A stretch of 64,000 nt of DNA from NCBI RefSeq assembly GCF_014898815.1, contig NW_026515477.1:310001-374000 (forward strand), read 5' to 3'. Both the position numbers and the translations under genes were made by a program. This document shows positions 12,352 to 25,800 of this stretch, in pieces (the first letter of the stretch is position 1; each line of letters begins with the position of its first letter). The notes beneath the pieces were generated by a model, which made no database searches, was not told the DNA's origin, and saw nothing but the letters and a program-made list of their open reading frames with translations. This DNA comes from Panonychus citri. Taxonomy: Eukaryota > Arthropoda > Arachnida > Trombidiformes > Tetranychidae.

Positions 12352-12399
12352 TCATCATCATCATCATCATCATCATCATCTCTCTCTCTCTCTCTCTCA
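12352..12399. repeat. Compound microsatellite (TCA)n-(TC)n
   Basis: About ten TCA units followed directly by about ten TC units. The reading frame across it is low complexity and not regarded as a gene. Confidence 0.9.
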
Positions 12400-13475
12400 T
12401 GGAATCGCCTTTTTATCGTCTATTTAGATCTCATTTTTTTCTTTCATTCTTTTTTTCTCCTACCTTCCTCTGGAACAATATTAATGATAATAACCAACTA
12501 TGATAATGATAATGGTAATATTAATAATAGTAATATAATCATATTATCATTATCGTCATGATTAACATTATTATCATCATTACAATTCTCTTTTTAACTT
12601 GAATTTCAATTCAATCCTCCCAACCATTGATTCTCATCTTCACAACAATATATCATCTTTCACTGAAAAAAAAACATATCTGATTGTTCAACTACCCATA
12701 CAGTTTAACCATCTAATCCTTTAATCAAATTGTATCATCAGGATTGATCATTTACCCTTTTTCTCATTATCATAACTCTTGTAATATAACCTTTCAACCT
12801 CAACGATAACCATAAGCATTTGTGTCTCTCTCAACCCTTGAAGCGCATATTAGGCCTTAATTGTTGGGTAATTTATATTTACTTTCTGATTTTTGCTCTT
12901 CTTTTTTCAACAATTATCACGATGAGGATGAGGAAGAAAAAGCCATTAGATATTAACTTTTCTCTTCTTCTTTTTTTATCTTTCCTTCTCAACTGAATCA
13001 TTTTTTCCTGTTCAACTTTATCCTTCTCATGATAACTCAGAATTTTTCTTTTCTCATCTTTCACTATCATATATATAAATAAAATAGTTTCCATGATAAA
13101 ATCACATGTATTTAATACACTTCAAAATGGGATAATGTTAAATGAAAGAAAACAAAAAAAAATATTACATGAAAATCAATCTGAACGAAAATATTTCCAT
13201 CAGATGAAAATTGGAAAATGGAAACAATCATGAAAATCCATCAAAGCGATACTGTTAATTCAGTGATATTTTAGCTTTCATACACTTTCACTTAACATTA
13301 TCAAATTGTTTCAATATGATTATCATTTAATCAGCCCAATCAATCATTAATATCAAAACAATATATCACTTTAGCTGATGAGTTTACAAGATAAAAACAA
13401 TCAACATCTTTTGTTGGTGAAAAAACTAACCAGTAACTCCATTGATTAGCGACTCGATTACCATTGAACAATTAG

Positions 13476-13552
13476 TTAAATTAAGACTTGAACACCAAAG
13501 AATCCGAATAGTCCAAAGATACAAAAAGGAAAACCAATGCCAAAGGATGCTA
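13476..13552 (-). CDS. Possible short terminal exon, hydrophobic glycine-rich
   Basis: An acceptor-like ATCTAG is followed by a phase-1 frame of 24 residues (ASFGIGFPFCIFGLFGFFG, then VQVLI) and TAA at 13,478-13,476. It reads like the last transmembrane segment of a small membrane protein. No matching upstream exon was found on the minus strand, so the call is tentative. Confidence 0.2.
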
Positions 13553-16500
13553 CTAGATTTCGAGACAATTATTAAAATAGTTGAGAAAATGAACAAATAA
13601 TATCCTAAATATTAGCTCAGGTGATTAGAGTATTTCTAATGATAAAATGATCAAAATTGAAGATTCTAAAGGTTTAATTGATTGATGATCTTCTACTCTT
13701 GCACTTGGTGATTGAATTTGGATTTGCTTTCACATGAATTTTGCCATGAAACTGATGACTACTGAGAAAGTAATCAATTTCCGTAGTGACTCCTGTCAGT
13801 TTGATTACCTGTTAACTGTAAAAATTACATAAAACAATATCCATTAAGTTAACCCTTTATTGTTATCATTAACGATCAAGTTGACAACAATGTTGACATG
13901 AAATTGCAAATTAATATAAAAGCAATAATAATAATCTGAATGTTGTCAATGACGTAAAATTTACAGATGATGAAAATGATAATAAGATGATTCTGGTGAT
14001 AAAGAAGATGAAAAGTACAAAAGGATGAGGAAGACAAAGATTCAAAGGTCTGATATTAAGTATAGTCAATATTATGATCTGAATGATGTTTATGATGATG
14101 ATAATGATGATCTCTATAAACTCAATGAAAAGGTTGATTATGATGAAATAAATGGCAAGTTGAATGCGATTCACCAATAAAAGGACTTGTCATCATCTTC
14201 TTACAATGATAATGATTAAACATGGCGATGGAGATGATGAATGTTGATATACAACATGGACACTCGTTTTCATCCTCATCCTCATCATCATCAGAATATT
14301 TTCCTTTCTTTCTTAGAGTCTTTTCCTTTTTAATTTCATCGTCATCATCATCATGAAAACATCATCATGAGTGGTTAGCCTGAAAACCCAATTGAAGTTG
14401 TGTTTACTTTCATTTCCTACTATGGATTCAATGAATTCATTCAATGGTATTATCATGTTTTCAACAATCAACTATGTTAAAATTACCACAGTCAAAGCCA
14501 CACCTTATAATTTATTATTATTTACTCATAATTTAATAATATTTGCTTCAAGTTGATTGTTCATCATCATGATTAAAGTTTATCATGATACCAGACAAAA
14601 CTAACTCCCAGTTATTATTAATATACTTTTTTTTTGTCTTCTAATACTTATCCTTGTTGATTATGCTCGCAATTTAATTTGATTATGTTAATTCATCTAT
14701 TTTCGTGTCTCTTTTTAATCATTTAATTATCTCACAAATCAGTCATCATCATCATAATCATTATTATTAATGATAATCATTTGAAAATTAAACATTTACA
14801 AATTGAATTGAATTGAAAGTTTTTCATTCAAATTCAAATCTATTCATTCAGTTGTCTCCATGATTATTGTTATTATCATTTCAATTTAACTTTTAATTTA
14901 ATTTAAAGCTTTTTTATGGACAGAAATTGTTAATTCGGTTAAATTTGTAAATATTTCTGATTCATTTTTACACACAATCAGCTGATTTGTTGAGAAATCA
15001 TCAAAATTTATTACTAACAATTGAAACAGTTACTTTCTAATGCAATAAGTAAAAGATGAGGGCCAATTTAATCACAATTAGGGTTGAGATTATCAAATTG
15101 TCTCAGTTGTGATATTTTTTTCCTCTATTGGTCTAAAGTAATTAGTTTAATTGTGCTGAAAGTTTTACTAGTAGTTCGATTCAATTTAGATTCAATGATT
15201 ATATAATGATTTCTTTTGATACTATTAATACATTAGGAATCCAGAATCAATTTATCATCTTTGTTATTTAACTTATTAAGAAAAAAATTGTTTTATTAAT
15301 AGTAACTATTAATAAATTTGATTGTGAGAAATGTTTATGACTATAGCGCCTCTTTGGTCACAATTAACAAATATTCGCTAACAATCAAGTTAATCATGAA
15401 TTATCAAGTCTTAAATATTCACTTGATAGAAACAAATTGAATATAAACAATTAATTTGAAATGATTAGCTGATCATTGCCATTGATTGATAATAGTAACC
15501 AAAAGAAAGTTTAATCCAATGGATTAACATTAGGATTGATTGGTTTATAACAGCTAATTAATAGTTAAAATTTTCAGTTGAAGATTTTATTTAAGCTCAA
15601 AATTTAATTGCAACTAATTAGTTAATTTAAATTTCTTTGAGATGTGAATTTAATTGTAATCAATTTAACTTGAATGGAAACCGTTAGATGGCTTAAGCTA
15701 CAATCAAATTTAACCAAATCAATCAAATTTAGTTGATAACTAAGATCAAACAACCACAAATCAAGCTAATCAAAAATACTTGAAATTATTAAAAAAAAAC
15801 AATGGAAAACAAATATTTCAATTAATCAGAGCAATTAACAAATTAACATGAATCAAATCAAAATGTTTCGTGATGTTATTAATAATTGTCAATCAATGTG
15901 ATCAAAGTTTCTAAATAATTAACAATCAACGGTGAAATATACAATACAAGACTTTTAGTTAGTCAATACCAAGAGAGTAACAATTTACAATTAAAGTTGA
16001 TTATTCCCAATGACATTAATAAATAACAATAATTGTGACACAATAAAGATGAAAGAAAAAATTGATTTTGAAAATTGTGACCAAATTTGGAGTCACAATC
16101 AGGTAAGAAAATTAAAAACTTGTGGGTGACAATTAAGTTAAATATTGAAATCGACAATCAAACAATCAAAAAACAAGTACAACCCGTAAGATAAATATTT
16201 GATTGTTGATTGTTAATTGTAATGAAAATTAATCAAAAATTAAAGGCCAAGAGAAACTAAGAAATAAAAAGTAATTTTTATCCAAGAAAACAAAAAGTTT
16301 GTGACGAAAAAAAAATCCCGAAGTAAATAAACAACAATCGTTGATTGCAAATCGTAATTGTAAAAGAAATAATAACAAAACAATTTAGGGATAATTGTGC
16401 CAAATGATGATGATGATGATGAAGGAGTAAATCTAACAAGGTGAATGGAAAGTAAGAAAACAAGTTGATGATGAAGATGAAGATGAAGATGAAGGTAGGA

Positions 16501-16822
16501 TGAAAATTGTAGGTGATGAGGATGAGAGTTAATCATGATGATGATGATGATGAACAATTCAATTGATTCAACGTCTTATTGTCAATTTTTGCAATAATTT
16601 GCCAACTTTCTCTTGTCTGATTACATCCCTTCCTTATCATCATCCCCACCATCACTATTATCATCATCATCCTCTTTCTCACTCTCTTTGTTACCTGATC
16701 AACAACTTATCGTTTTTTTTTATCATCATCATCATCAGTAAATCAGGTTAAAATTTCATATTGTACTAAATAATCTTGATAAACTTGATTACTATTCTGA
16801 TCAATGCAATTGTTTACTTATT

Positions 16823-16862
16823 TTCATCATCATCATCATCATCCTCTCTCTCTCTCTCTCTC
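16823..16862. repeat. Compound microsatellite (TCA)n-(CT)n
   Basis: Seven TCA-type units followed by about nine CT units, the same arrangement as at 12,352-12,399. Confidence 0.9.
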
Positions 16863-17819
16863 CTTTATGATTGAATCAAATTTAGTATCAAATGATACAG
16901 AATTTTTACCTTTCTCTTTAACCCTTACCCTACCATAGATTAGTCTCATCAATTTATCTCATCTGACCATCAATTATTTAGATACTTGATTCGGGCACAA
17001 TTTAGAACTTGTCAAAATTATAATCTATCGATTATTGTTTATGATATACTTTAAATTAACCTTAAATTACCAAAATTTTGTCCGAACAGTTTAAAATCCA
17101 CCTTAAGAGTCTGTCCGATTGTCCAATTTTCAACATACTTCCCACTTTCTTATTAATCAAAGGAAAAACCTTCTCTCTCTCTCTCTCTCTCTTCTCCTCA
17201 TCTTCATCTTCATCATCTTCCTTTTCTCTCCCTCCTTTTTTTCTTATTTTTTTTATCATCCTCCCTCTTCTTTTCATCCTCAATCTCTTTCTTTCTTCTT
17301 ATTCTTCTGTCAACTTTACATTCAGGTCAATAAGTTACTGTTGTTTTCGGAGGCTAAACCAATATCAACCTTAACCGTTAAAGTAACCATCATGTATCAG
17401 AATTTTCATCGATAAACTTTCAACGTTTTCATTTTCATCTTTATCTACACCATCATCTTTCCCCTTGGAATAGGATATTCATCATTCATTTTCCTAGTAA
17501 GTTATTTTCCATCATTCACTTAATTTCCTTATCCTTACAGAGAATCAATTCGTTGTCCCTCTCTTTCTTTCTTTCTTTCTTTCTCTTTCTCTCTCTCCAA
17601 ACTTGTTAACTTTAAAAGTTTTAAATGAATAAACAAAATGTCAACAAACGATCAAATTAACATTAAATCTAACGTTTTAATTTGTTATTGTGAGGAAAAC
17701 TATTTAAATTGACTTTGTATTGGGTCAAATCAACTTGAAAAAAAGGGTTCATCACAATTAAGATTACAATAACGTTCAAGATAAAAGTTTTTAACCTCTA
17801 GGGGCAGATGGAGCCACAG

Positions 17820-17847
17820 ATCGAAAGAGAAAAATTTCTCTTTCGAT
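17820..17847. other. Perfect 13-bp inverted repeat with 2-nt loop
   Basis: ATCGAAAGAGAAA and its reverse complement TTTCTCTTTCGAT are separated by AA. It lies in a GC-richer patch that also has GATGGAGCC and AGCGCCATC nearby. It may be the core of a small foldback element or an RNA hairpin. Function unknown. Confidence 0.6.
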
Positions 17848-18169
17848 TCTTTCAATGTTCTTTGTATCTACTAGCGCCATCTTCCTTTTAACAGTAAAAA
17901 CTTTCATCTTTTTCTTTAATGTGAATGTCCCTTTTGTTTTGTTGTAATCAAAATAATTTTTAAAATCAAATTAAAAAAAAGTCAACGAGTATAAAGATGA
18001 TAAATTGATGATGATGATTCGACGATTTTTTGACATAAATGTAGAAAGAGAAAATCGTTGATTTAGATTGGACAATTTAATCTTATTTGATTGGTTAAAC
18101 TGATTAAATCTAAATATGAATAAATTGTTAATCATCAAGCTACTTAATCATCTTTATCATCTTTCCTCG

Positions 18170-18242
18170 TCTCTCTCTCTCTCTCTCATTCTCCCTCCCT
18201 CTCTCTCTCTCTTTCTCTCTCACTCACTCTCACTCTCTTTCT
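18170..18242. repeat. Polypyrimidine CT-rich tract upstream of elongase
   Basis: Interrupted (CT)n, CCCT and CACT repeats about 230-300 bp before the elongase ATG, probably promoter or 5' UTR/intron sequence of that gene. Confidence 0.8.
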
Positions 18243-18471
18243 CCTCCTGCTCCTCCCTTTAGTTAATTTTTGTTTCTAGAATCAATATATTCTTATTTTC
18301 ATTAACTTTGATTTATGAACAAAATTAAGTTTTCTTTTCATTTAATTACAGTTTCAATTCGTTGATTAGTAAAAAAAATCAACAGTTACTACTTGACTGA
18401 CCAACAATTAACAAAAAAAAACGACAATAACAATCACCGACTCATCATCATCATTCATTAGTGTAATCATC

Positions 18472-19284
18472 ATGTTAGCAAATTTGTTAAACACAATTAA
18501 TTATGTTCATTATGAAGTGTGGCAAGAAAAAGGTGACCCTCGAATCGATTCATATCCCCTCCTTCATGGTGGACCATGGAAAGTTCTGACCATTGTTGGT
18601 CTTTACATTTTCTTTGCCAAATATTGGGGACCAAAGATGATGAAAAACTCAGCCCCATGGGATTGTCGAAGAGCAATGATTATCCACAATTCAGTTCTAA
18701 TTGTGCTCAATTTGATTGGTTTTCTGGTTGGACTTGCAGTTACATCGTTCGGTGCTGAAGCCTGGTCATGTAAAGCATTGGATACAAGTGATGTTACACT
18801 TAAGACCCGATTAACATTGGCCTTGGGCTATTTGTATTTTATTACCAAATTTATGGACTTCTTGGATACGCTATTTTTTGTGTTGCGAAAGAAAAACTCT
18901 CACATTTCAGGATTACATGTTTTCCATCATGCAATCATGCCCTTGACCGCTTGGGCTGGATGTAAATTTTTCCCCGGCGGTAATTCAGCTTTAACTCCAT
19001 TGGTCAATTCATTTGTTCACGCAGTCATGTATGGCTATTACCTGCTCGCTGCCCTTGGTATACCCCAAGAAAAATATATCCATCTTAAAAAGCACATCAC
19101 CGAAATTCAATTGCTACAATTTACCCTTGTCCTTTCCCATTCACTTTACTCTTTAATCAATACGACCTGTGAATGGCCTCGAGCTATGGCCATCGCTGAG
19201 GGCGCAGAGGCGATCACTTTCCTCAAAATGTTTTCCGATTTTTACATCCACACTTATTTAACTAAGAAAGTTAAACAAAAATGA
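18472..19284 (+). CDS. Elongation of very long chain fatty acids protein (ELOVL)
   Basis: Intact single-exon gene of 270 residues. It carries the ELO-family signatures: a conserved LDTLFFVLRKK segment (KFMDFLDTLFFVLRKK), the histidine box HVFHH that binds the catalytic metal, a MYGYYLLAALG helix, and several hydrophobic helices along the chain. The C-terminus KVKQK fits the K-x-K-x-x endoplasmic-reticulum retrieval signal. Role by family: the condensing 3-ketoacyl-CoA synthase of the ER elongation cycle, joining malonyl-CoA to a long-chain acyl-CoA. In arthropods it feeds cuticular lipids and membrane lipids. Substrate chain length cannot be read from the sequence. The start is the first ATG after an in-frame stop-rich leader. 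The gene converges on the hig-like gene, with about 390 bp between stops. Confidence 0.95.
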   Translation: MLANLLNTINYVHYEVWQEKGDPRIDSYPLLHGGPWKVLTIVGLYIFFAKYWGPKMMKNSAPWDCRRAMIIHNSVLIVLNLIGFLVGLAVTSFGAEAWSCKALDTSDVTLKTRLTLALGYLYFITKFMDFLDTLFFVLRKKNSHISGLHVFHHAIMPLTAWAGCKFFPGGNSALTPLVNSFVHAVMYGYYLLAALGIPQEKYIHLKKHITEIQLLQFTLVLSHSLYSLINTTCEWPRAMAIAEGAEAITFLKMFSDFYIHTYLTKKVKQK

Positions 19285-19671
19285 TTTAATTAGCTTAGAA
19301 AATTTAACAAAAAATTCAAATTTTTTCTACCCTTTTTTTGGTAACTACAATTAACCTTATTTTTGAGAAATTTTCTTCATCATTTCCGTTTCTTGTTGTA
19401 AACTCTTTCCCTTAATTCCCTCTCTATCTATCTATCAATCTCCTTTCCTTTCCTTTCCTTTCTTCCCTTTAAATACACTTTGTTAATTGTTGATTTTTTT
19501 CTTCTCCTTCTCCTACAATTTAACAAGCAATTAATGGACATTTTATCTAATTAATTGATTAAAAAGGTACACACACACACAATTACACTTTGAGTGTTTT
19601 CCAATTTAAAATGATTTGTCTCTCTTTTTTTGCATTTAAATTTAACCTTTGTTTTTTTATCATTTAATATA
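19285..19671. other. Convergent 3' regions of elongase and hig
   Basis: Short AT-rich spacer holding both 3' UTRs, with TCTATCTATC, CTTTCCTTTCC and ACACAC repeats. No additional gene is seen. Confidence 0.6.
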
Positions 19672-19874
19672 TTAAATTAATGGATAAGCTGGTTTACAGA
19701 AAGGTAATGGGGCTGACCAGTGTCCATCAGAGTTACAGGTAAGTATAGTTGATCCCTGGAGACGATAATCAGGTTTACATACAATTGAAATTGTTTCACC
19801 GATATTGTAATGAAATTTGGTTGGTATCAGGTAACCATTAGTTGGTTCACCGGGAAATTCACATGAAGCTTTAC
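19672..19874 (-). CDS. hig: hig exon 10: last CCP and stop
   Basis: Enters in phase 1 after TTAACAG. Encodes SCEFPGEPTNGYLIP, SIVCKPDYRLQG, LTCNSDGHWSAPLPFC and a short tail PAYPLI before TAA at 19,674-19,672. No membrane anchor or GPI-like tail follows. Confidence 0.88.
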
Positions 19875-22800
19875 CTGTTAATTGTTAACGAAAAGATGAC
19901 CAACAGTTAGTGATTAGTTAATTATGGTAAATGATTAGACCTTTACAAAGTTTTCACTTTGATAAAAAAAAGTCAATCGGATTTAGATAATCCGTTTCAA
20001 CTATTAAAACTGATCAACAACAGTTGATTGTTAATCTGATTACGAAAAACGATAAAGTTGATTAAAATTGTTTAAACTGGAAAACAATAAAATTAATCTG
20101 ATTAACAATTAAACAGCCCAAGGTAATTTACTATTATTTTTCACCTTGACCATTGGCCATTCACTATGATTAAAGGTAAAATGTTAACCATTTAATTGTC
20201 ACCTTAATTTTAATCATCAATCTTAATTATCACATTTACATGGGAAATTGTTGGAAAATATATTTGATACTAATTGTTAATTTTTGCTAATCATCACCCA
20301 CTCAATATAAAAGTATCAAAGTTTCAAGTTTATCAAATTTAGGACATCACTTTAATCATAATTGTTAAATAATCACAATTAACATTTACCAATCATAATC
20401 AAGATGAAACTTTAATAATCCAAATTAACTTTCACTTTTTCTTGTTTATTACTTAACAATATCAACGTGATTACCTTTAACCCTTAAGGCCTTGGATCAT
20501 AAATGAGGTCTTGATTGTTAATCAAGTTAATCAAGTCAAGTTTGATTAGTGTATTTAGTTAATTAATGAAAAAGAAAATTCCGTAAATTTTATTAACCAT
20601 TATTATTATTATTATTATTATTAGTTTAATTAATTGAACTCTATTATTATTACTACTACTATTTAGTGGCTAATAAAAAGGTAAAATTGTAATAAGATGT
20701 TGAATGATTCAAGTAATTAGATTGATTAGTTCCTAATTGTTGGGTGATTAGTATTAATTGTAACAAATGTTAGTAAAAACCTTTCAACCAATTTAAACAG
20801 TATCAAAGTTTGTTTTTTTAATCAATTAATAATCGGTTAATTAATTACTTTATATACTTACAAATGGGTGTTGGTTTGGACCAAGTTCCGTTTTCAAGGC
20901 AAATTGATAAACCATCACCGATCATGATGTAACCTGAATTACAAAAGTATTGAACATAATCACCAGTACGATAGTGACCAGTGTCCAGTAGACGTCCATT
21001 GGATGGGGTTGATGGCATGGGGCAAGTGTTTTCTATCAATAAAAAACAATAAAAGAAGAGCAATTAAAATACATGATGTAGATTGATTGAGAAACGATTG
21101 TTAATCCATCAAATTTATAATTATAATGAATGAAAAAATTCTGTTGATATATTCAGAGGATCATGAGAATGAGAAATTCAAGTTTTCGAATCGAAAAAAA
21201 AAATAATCGAAACTTTTTGTTTCTCATTAACAATTCGATGACAATGAATTAAGGTCGAACCTGAATTCTGGCCTTGACCAGATAACTTGAACGCTTCTAT
21301 CCGGTTCAAATGTGTGTTCCGATTAAATAATGAACGTTAATATTATCATCGTCATCCCCAGATTAACATGTTAATCAGATAATGGAAAAGGTAAAAAGTT
21401 AATCAAAATTAATTCTAATTGCTTCAAGTCTTTAAATCACTTGGATACACCAGTAATATTAGTTATCATCTCTGAGAGGTCAAGTAATAAGACTAATTGT
21501 GTTTTTTTTAATTCTATTAAAATAAGAATTATATTTATCATCATGATAATCATAAAGAGGAGGATGAAAAAAGCCTGATGGTCAGTCTAATATAATGTGC
21601 AAAAGTGACCATTGATAATGTATCATCTTTGATAGTGATTTGAGTTACCTTTTTGATTGTTAATGATTAACTAAATTTGCCTGAAACCATTAGTTATGAT
21701 AATATTATTACATTTGATTTACGATTAATATGTTACTTTACAGATTTATTTTTTCATCGACTCCAACTGATGATGAGATTGGAAATGACCTGAGGCTAAT
21801 TGTTATATCAACGATTATTATACATTGACAGTTAATTGAATGAGAAAATGATTGTTAATTTAATTATCATCACTATTTTAAATTTCTTGATGATATGAGA
21901 TGGAAACTTTTACTTATTAAATGGTTTCCAATTAACGTTAATTGTTAATTGTTGGCTCTTAATTTGATATTTTTTTTTAAGGAAAGTTGACCAATTATCA
22001 GACTTTTAGATTTATCAATTATCAACAAGAAACTGTGATGACAATTTAAGCTAATTGGATCAATTTCATTTGGTTTTGTTGATGTTAATTGTTGATTAGA
22101 AAACTGTTTCAGGTCAAAATCACTTCGACTTATGGTTTTAAGTGTAAATCTGTTGATTCGTTGGGAGACTCAACGATTAAGTGCAATTACCATTTGCTTC
22201 TAGCGCTTAATAATCAAGATCAGTAATCAAATAATCATGTTAATCATCACAGATGATGACGGTGATAATGGTTAAAGGTAAAATAGTTGACAGAAATTCT
22301 GAGAGTTAAAAGTGATCTGGAAAAATTTGAAAGCGAAAGTGAAAGTTAATCAGTTTGCGATTTTCAACTTTTACCGTTATTTTCTTAATCGGGTGTAATC
22401 AGTGTCAGTAGAATGATAAAAGATGAGGATGAAAGAGATAAAAATGGCGGGAAGATAAGATTTCAGGTAAGATTGTAAAACTGTCTCAATGATGAGAGTT
22501 TTTTTTTTACTTCTATCAAATCAGAAAAATCTGATATCAGGTAATTCGAGTGCGAAAAACTTTTGCTAAGAGGATAAGTGAGATAATATCATGAATATTA
22601 TCTGAATTAATCTTAATTACTCTTTAATTGATCACAAAAGATATAGTTAATCACTATTTAAAGTTGATTAGTTCAATTGTTTCCAATCAGCAACAATAAT
22701 ATTAATAATTATCGAAACAGTCACAACAAAAATATGATCAGCAAACTATTGATTCCTAATTAAATTCAGCATTATAATCATACTGATGATGAGGATGGTG

Positions 22801-25800
22801 ATAATTATTGATAAATATCTTGATAAATATCAACTGAGCCATGTGACAGGGTCAAGGATGTGCAATGAATTCATCATCAGCTGACCAATGCTAAAGTTTT
22901 CCCTGTTTATCAAAAGTAAATCATAAGGACTTTCAGTCGTTCGTCATAGTGAAATTAAGACTGAATTTATTACTTAAATCATGATGAATTATCACCAGAA
23001 TCAAGAGCTGATTATATTTCGTTATTATTATCATTCTAATTGTTAACAAAACTTCAGATATACACAAAAAATCAAGGAAATGATTGAATTTTATCATGTC
23101 AATCATGAAGATAAGGACAATGATGATCAGAGTGAGAACTCAAGTTCCGATGAACTTGAAAATCCTCCATAGGCCTTTGAGTCCTAATCCCATGTAACTG
23201 AATAGACTCAACTTATTTTTCATTAGTTGAATTTTTTTTTGATTAGTTACGTTAATTGTTGATTAACAAGTAAATTTATTCAAATTTGATTGACGAGTTA
23301 ATCAATTGTTATTAATAGTTTGATTGGTTCATTTGATTTCTTAATATTTTTTCCTTCTCACCTTTAATTTTTTTCATCTCACAAAACACAATCAACAGGT
23401 ATCAATATTATTGGAAAATTAACTTAACTGAATTAAAATTGATTAAAACAGAAGTGAAAACAAAAATTATCGCAACTCAATTTCCTCTTGCCTTGATTAT
23501 TACAATTAACTAAACAGCAAAAAGTTTAATCAACAATCTTTAATTGTTAACAGGTAACAATTAACAGGCTATCAAATTAAAAAAAAAATAGAATGAGGGA
23601 AGATTTAAATTGAAACCAAATTAAACTTGTTACAATTACAATTTAGCTTGAACTTGTTACAAAGTTGATATCACAATTTGAATTATCAACTTGAAGGTGA
23701 AGGTTACAATTTATCATGATAATCAATTAGTATTCACTTGAATAATCATCATGAATCATTCAGATCGGTTGAACAAGGTAATCAATTGATTCCGTTCAAG
23801 CTCAACTGATGAAGAGAGAGAGAGAGAGAGAAATGAATTAGATTCATGGTGAATAAGAAATCACATGAAATAATGAATTAGATGAAATCTAATGAGTTGA
23901 TCATAGAAGGAGAGAAAAAATCTCACAATTTATCATGAATTCTGTTCATGTTTCAATCTTTTCTTTTTTTTCTTGTCATTTCCATAGTTAATATATATAA
24001 GTTTCTCATCATTCTGAGACATCAAACATTATTCATATGTTAGATTTAAGATCAAGATTAATATAAAGAAGATAAAATCTGACAGCCTGACATCTGAACA
24101 TGAACTTCAATTGTTAAAGTAATCATGAGATTCATCAGGAGATCTCAGATTACTATGGACGATATCCTTATGATGATGTTGATCAGAATATTGGTCAAGT
24201 GAATTATTATTAGTTCAATAGAATTGGGAAACAGAAAAATTTCCCCTGAAATTTATTATCAATGAAAATTTCAATTGTCAACGATACGAGAAAAAAAAAC
24301 TAAAAGTTCTGAATTTTGATTCAGCAGGAAATTAGAGTAACATGGAAAAGGATTAAGATGGAAATAGAACCGGAAATTGTAGAGTAACTTCCATGATGAT
24401 TTATCAACAATGTAATTTCACCAGTTATCAGGTAGAGATCTTATTGTTAACGATAAAGAAAATGATTGTGGAAACGGAAATAACATTAAATGGTAGTGAG
24501 AAAATGAAACTGTAGCTCTTGGAGACATTAAGATGAAAGTGTAACGGTAGAATATTAGATTGGAATCGTCATTTGAATGGTTAACAGAATCAATTGGATA
24601 AATTGATTCAATTGTGAAAATTTTAGTTAACTTTCTGGTAAACCTTTGGATCTGAAATTACCATCAGATTCAATTCATTTATTCAGAGTATCTCCTTTAC
24701 TTTTGGGTGAAATGATTTCATAATGAAATTTTCAGACTATCCACAGGATTTCATTACTATTATCATTATTATCTCAATCTAATGAATGCTGATTGATTTT
24801 CAATTGTAAATCTATTAACTTTATCATCATTATACTGTTGTGTATACACTATTATTTCATGGCTCTTACTCAATCCTCTTCAGGGAATCAGGGAGAAAGT
24901 TTCAACATGATAATATCATGATGATTACCATGATGATGTTTATCAATTTTTACCTTCACATTGAGGTATCTCATTGCTCCAAGTATTATTTTTGAAACAC
25001 GAAATTGATGATAAGCCATTTAACTTATATCCATTGGGACAGGTAAAGTAAACTCGAGATCCAAATGTCCGATTGTAAGTTGATATCTTCAGGTATGGAT
25101 CATCAGTTGATAAAGGTGGACATTCAATTGCTTTAAATTTAAAAGATAGTTAGACAATTAGTTGATTGACCAATTAACTAAATCATTGGCAGATCTATTA
25201 ATGTAATAATAATTGATTTGTTGTCGTTGTTGATGATGATCATCAGGATATGACAAAAAAAACGAGTTAACAATTAGCAATATGGTTTATTGATTGCTAA
25301 TCAATATTTCACCTTTAATAGATTAGCAAAATTTAATTATCTCTGGCAAGGTAATAAACTAATCAGTAAATTGCTTCTAATTTGATTCTAATGAATGGGT
25401 AAACAATTAACTCATCTGATTATACAAATGGTACGATTTTAAGTACAGTAATTGGTATGAAAATATACCAAGTTAATAAGACAATTGTAAATTGAAATTA
25501 ATTACAATTTATACTAATCATTATCCAGCTAATTGCTAATTGTGATCAAATTAATTGAAAGCAAACAGTAAATTGGTATTTCACTTGGCATTACACTGAT
25601 ACTATTAGGTAATAGGTTTGACATTAAATAAGTATAGAGGTTGGATCCATGTATTAATAGTAGTAATTGTTTGAAGTAAATGATAATTAGTTAATTGTTA
25701 GTTAATTACCTTGACAGTTTGGTAAAGGATGAGACCAGTAACCATTTGGTGTACATATGATATCATCAAAGCCCATAAGGTAATAGCCTTCAACACACGA

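Larger units (their letters stand above)
10590..18471. other. Long repeat-rich intergenic region
   Basis: About 7.9 kb without a firmly supported gene. It is rich in (TCA)n/(ATC)n and (CT)n microsatellites at 12,352-12,399, 16,823-16,862, 17,172-17,192 and 18,170-18,242. Two weak coding candidates are listed separately (10,914-11,102 and 13,476-13,552), as is a perfect hairpin at 17,820-17,847. The right end is the elongase promoter and 5' UTR: a T-rich stretch ending ATTACAG at about 18,350 may be the acceptor of a 5' UTR intron. Confidence 0.5.

Noticed and set aside
12301..12561. Plus-strand ORF rich in Ser and Leu
   Set aside because: Produced by reading through TCA and TC microsatellites.
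17062..17415. Overlapping ORFs on both strands
   Set aside because: All read through CT/GA-rich low-complexity sequence. Three frames are open at once, as expected for repeats.
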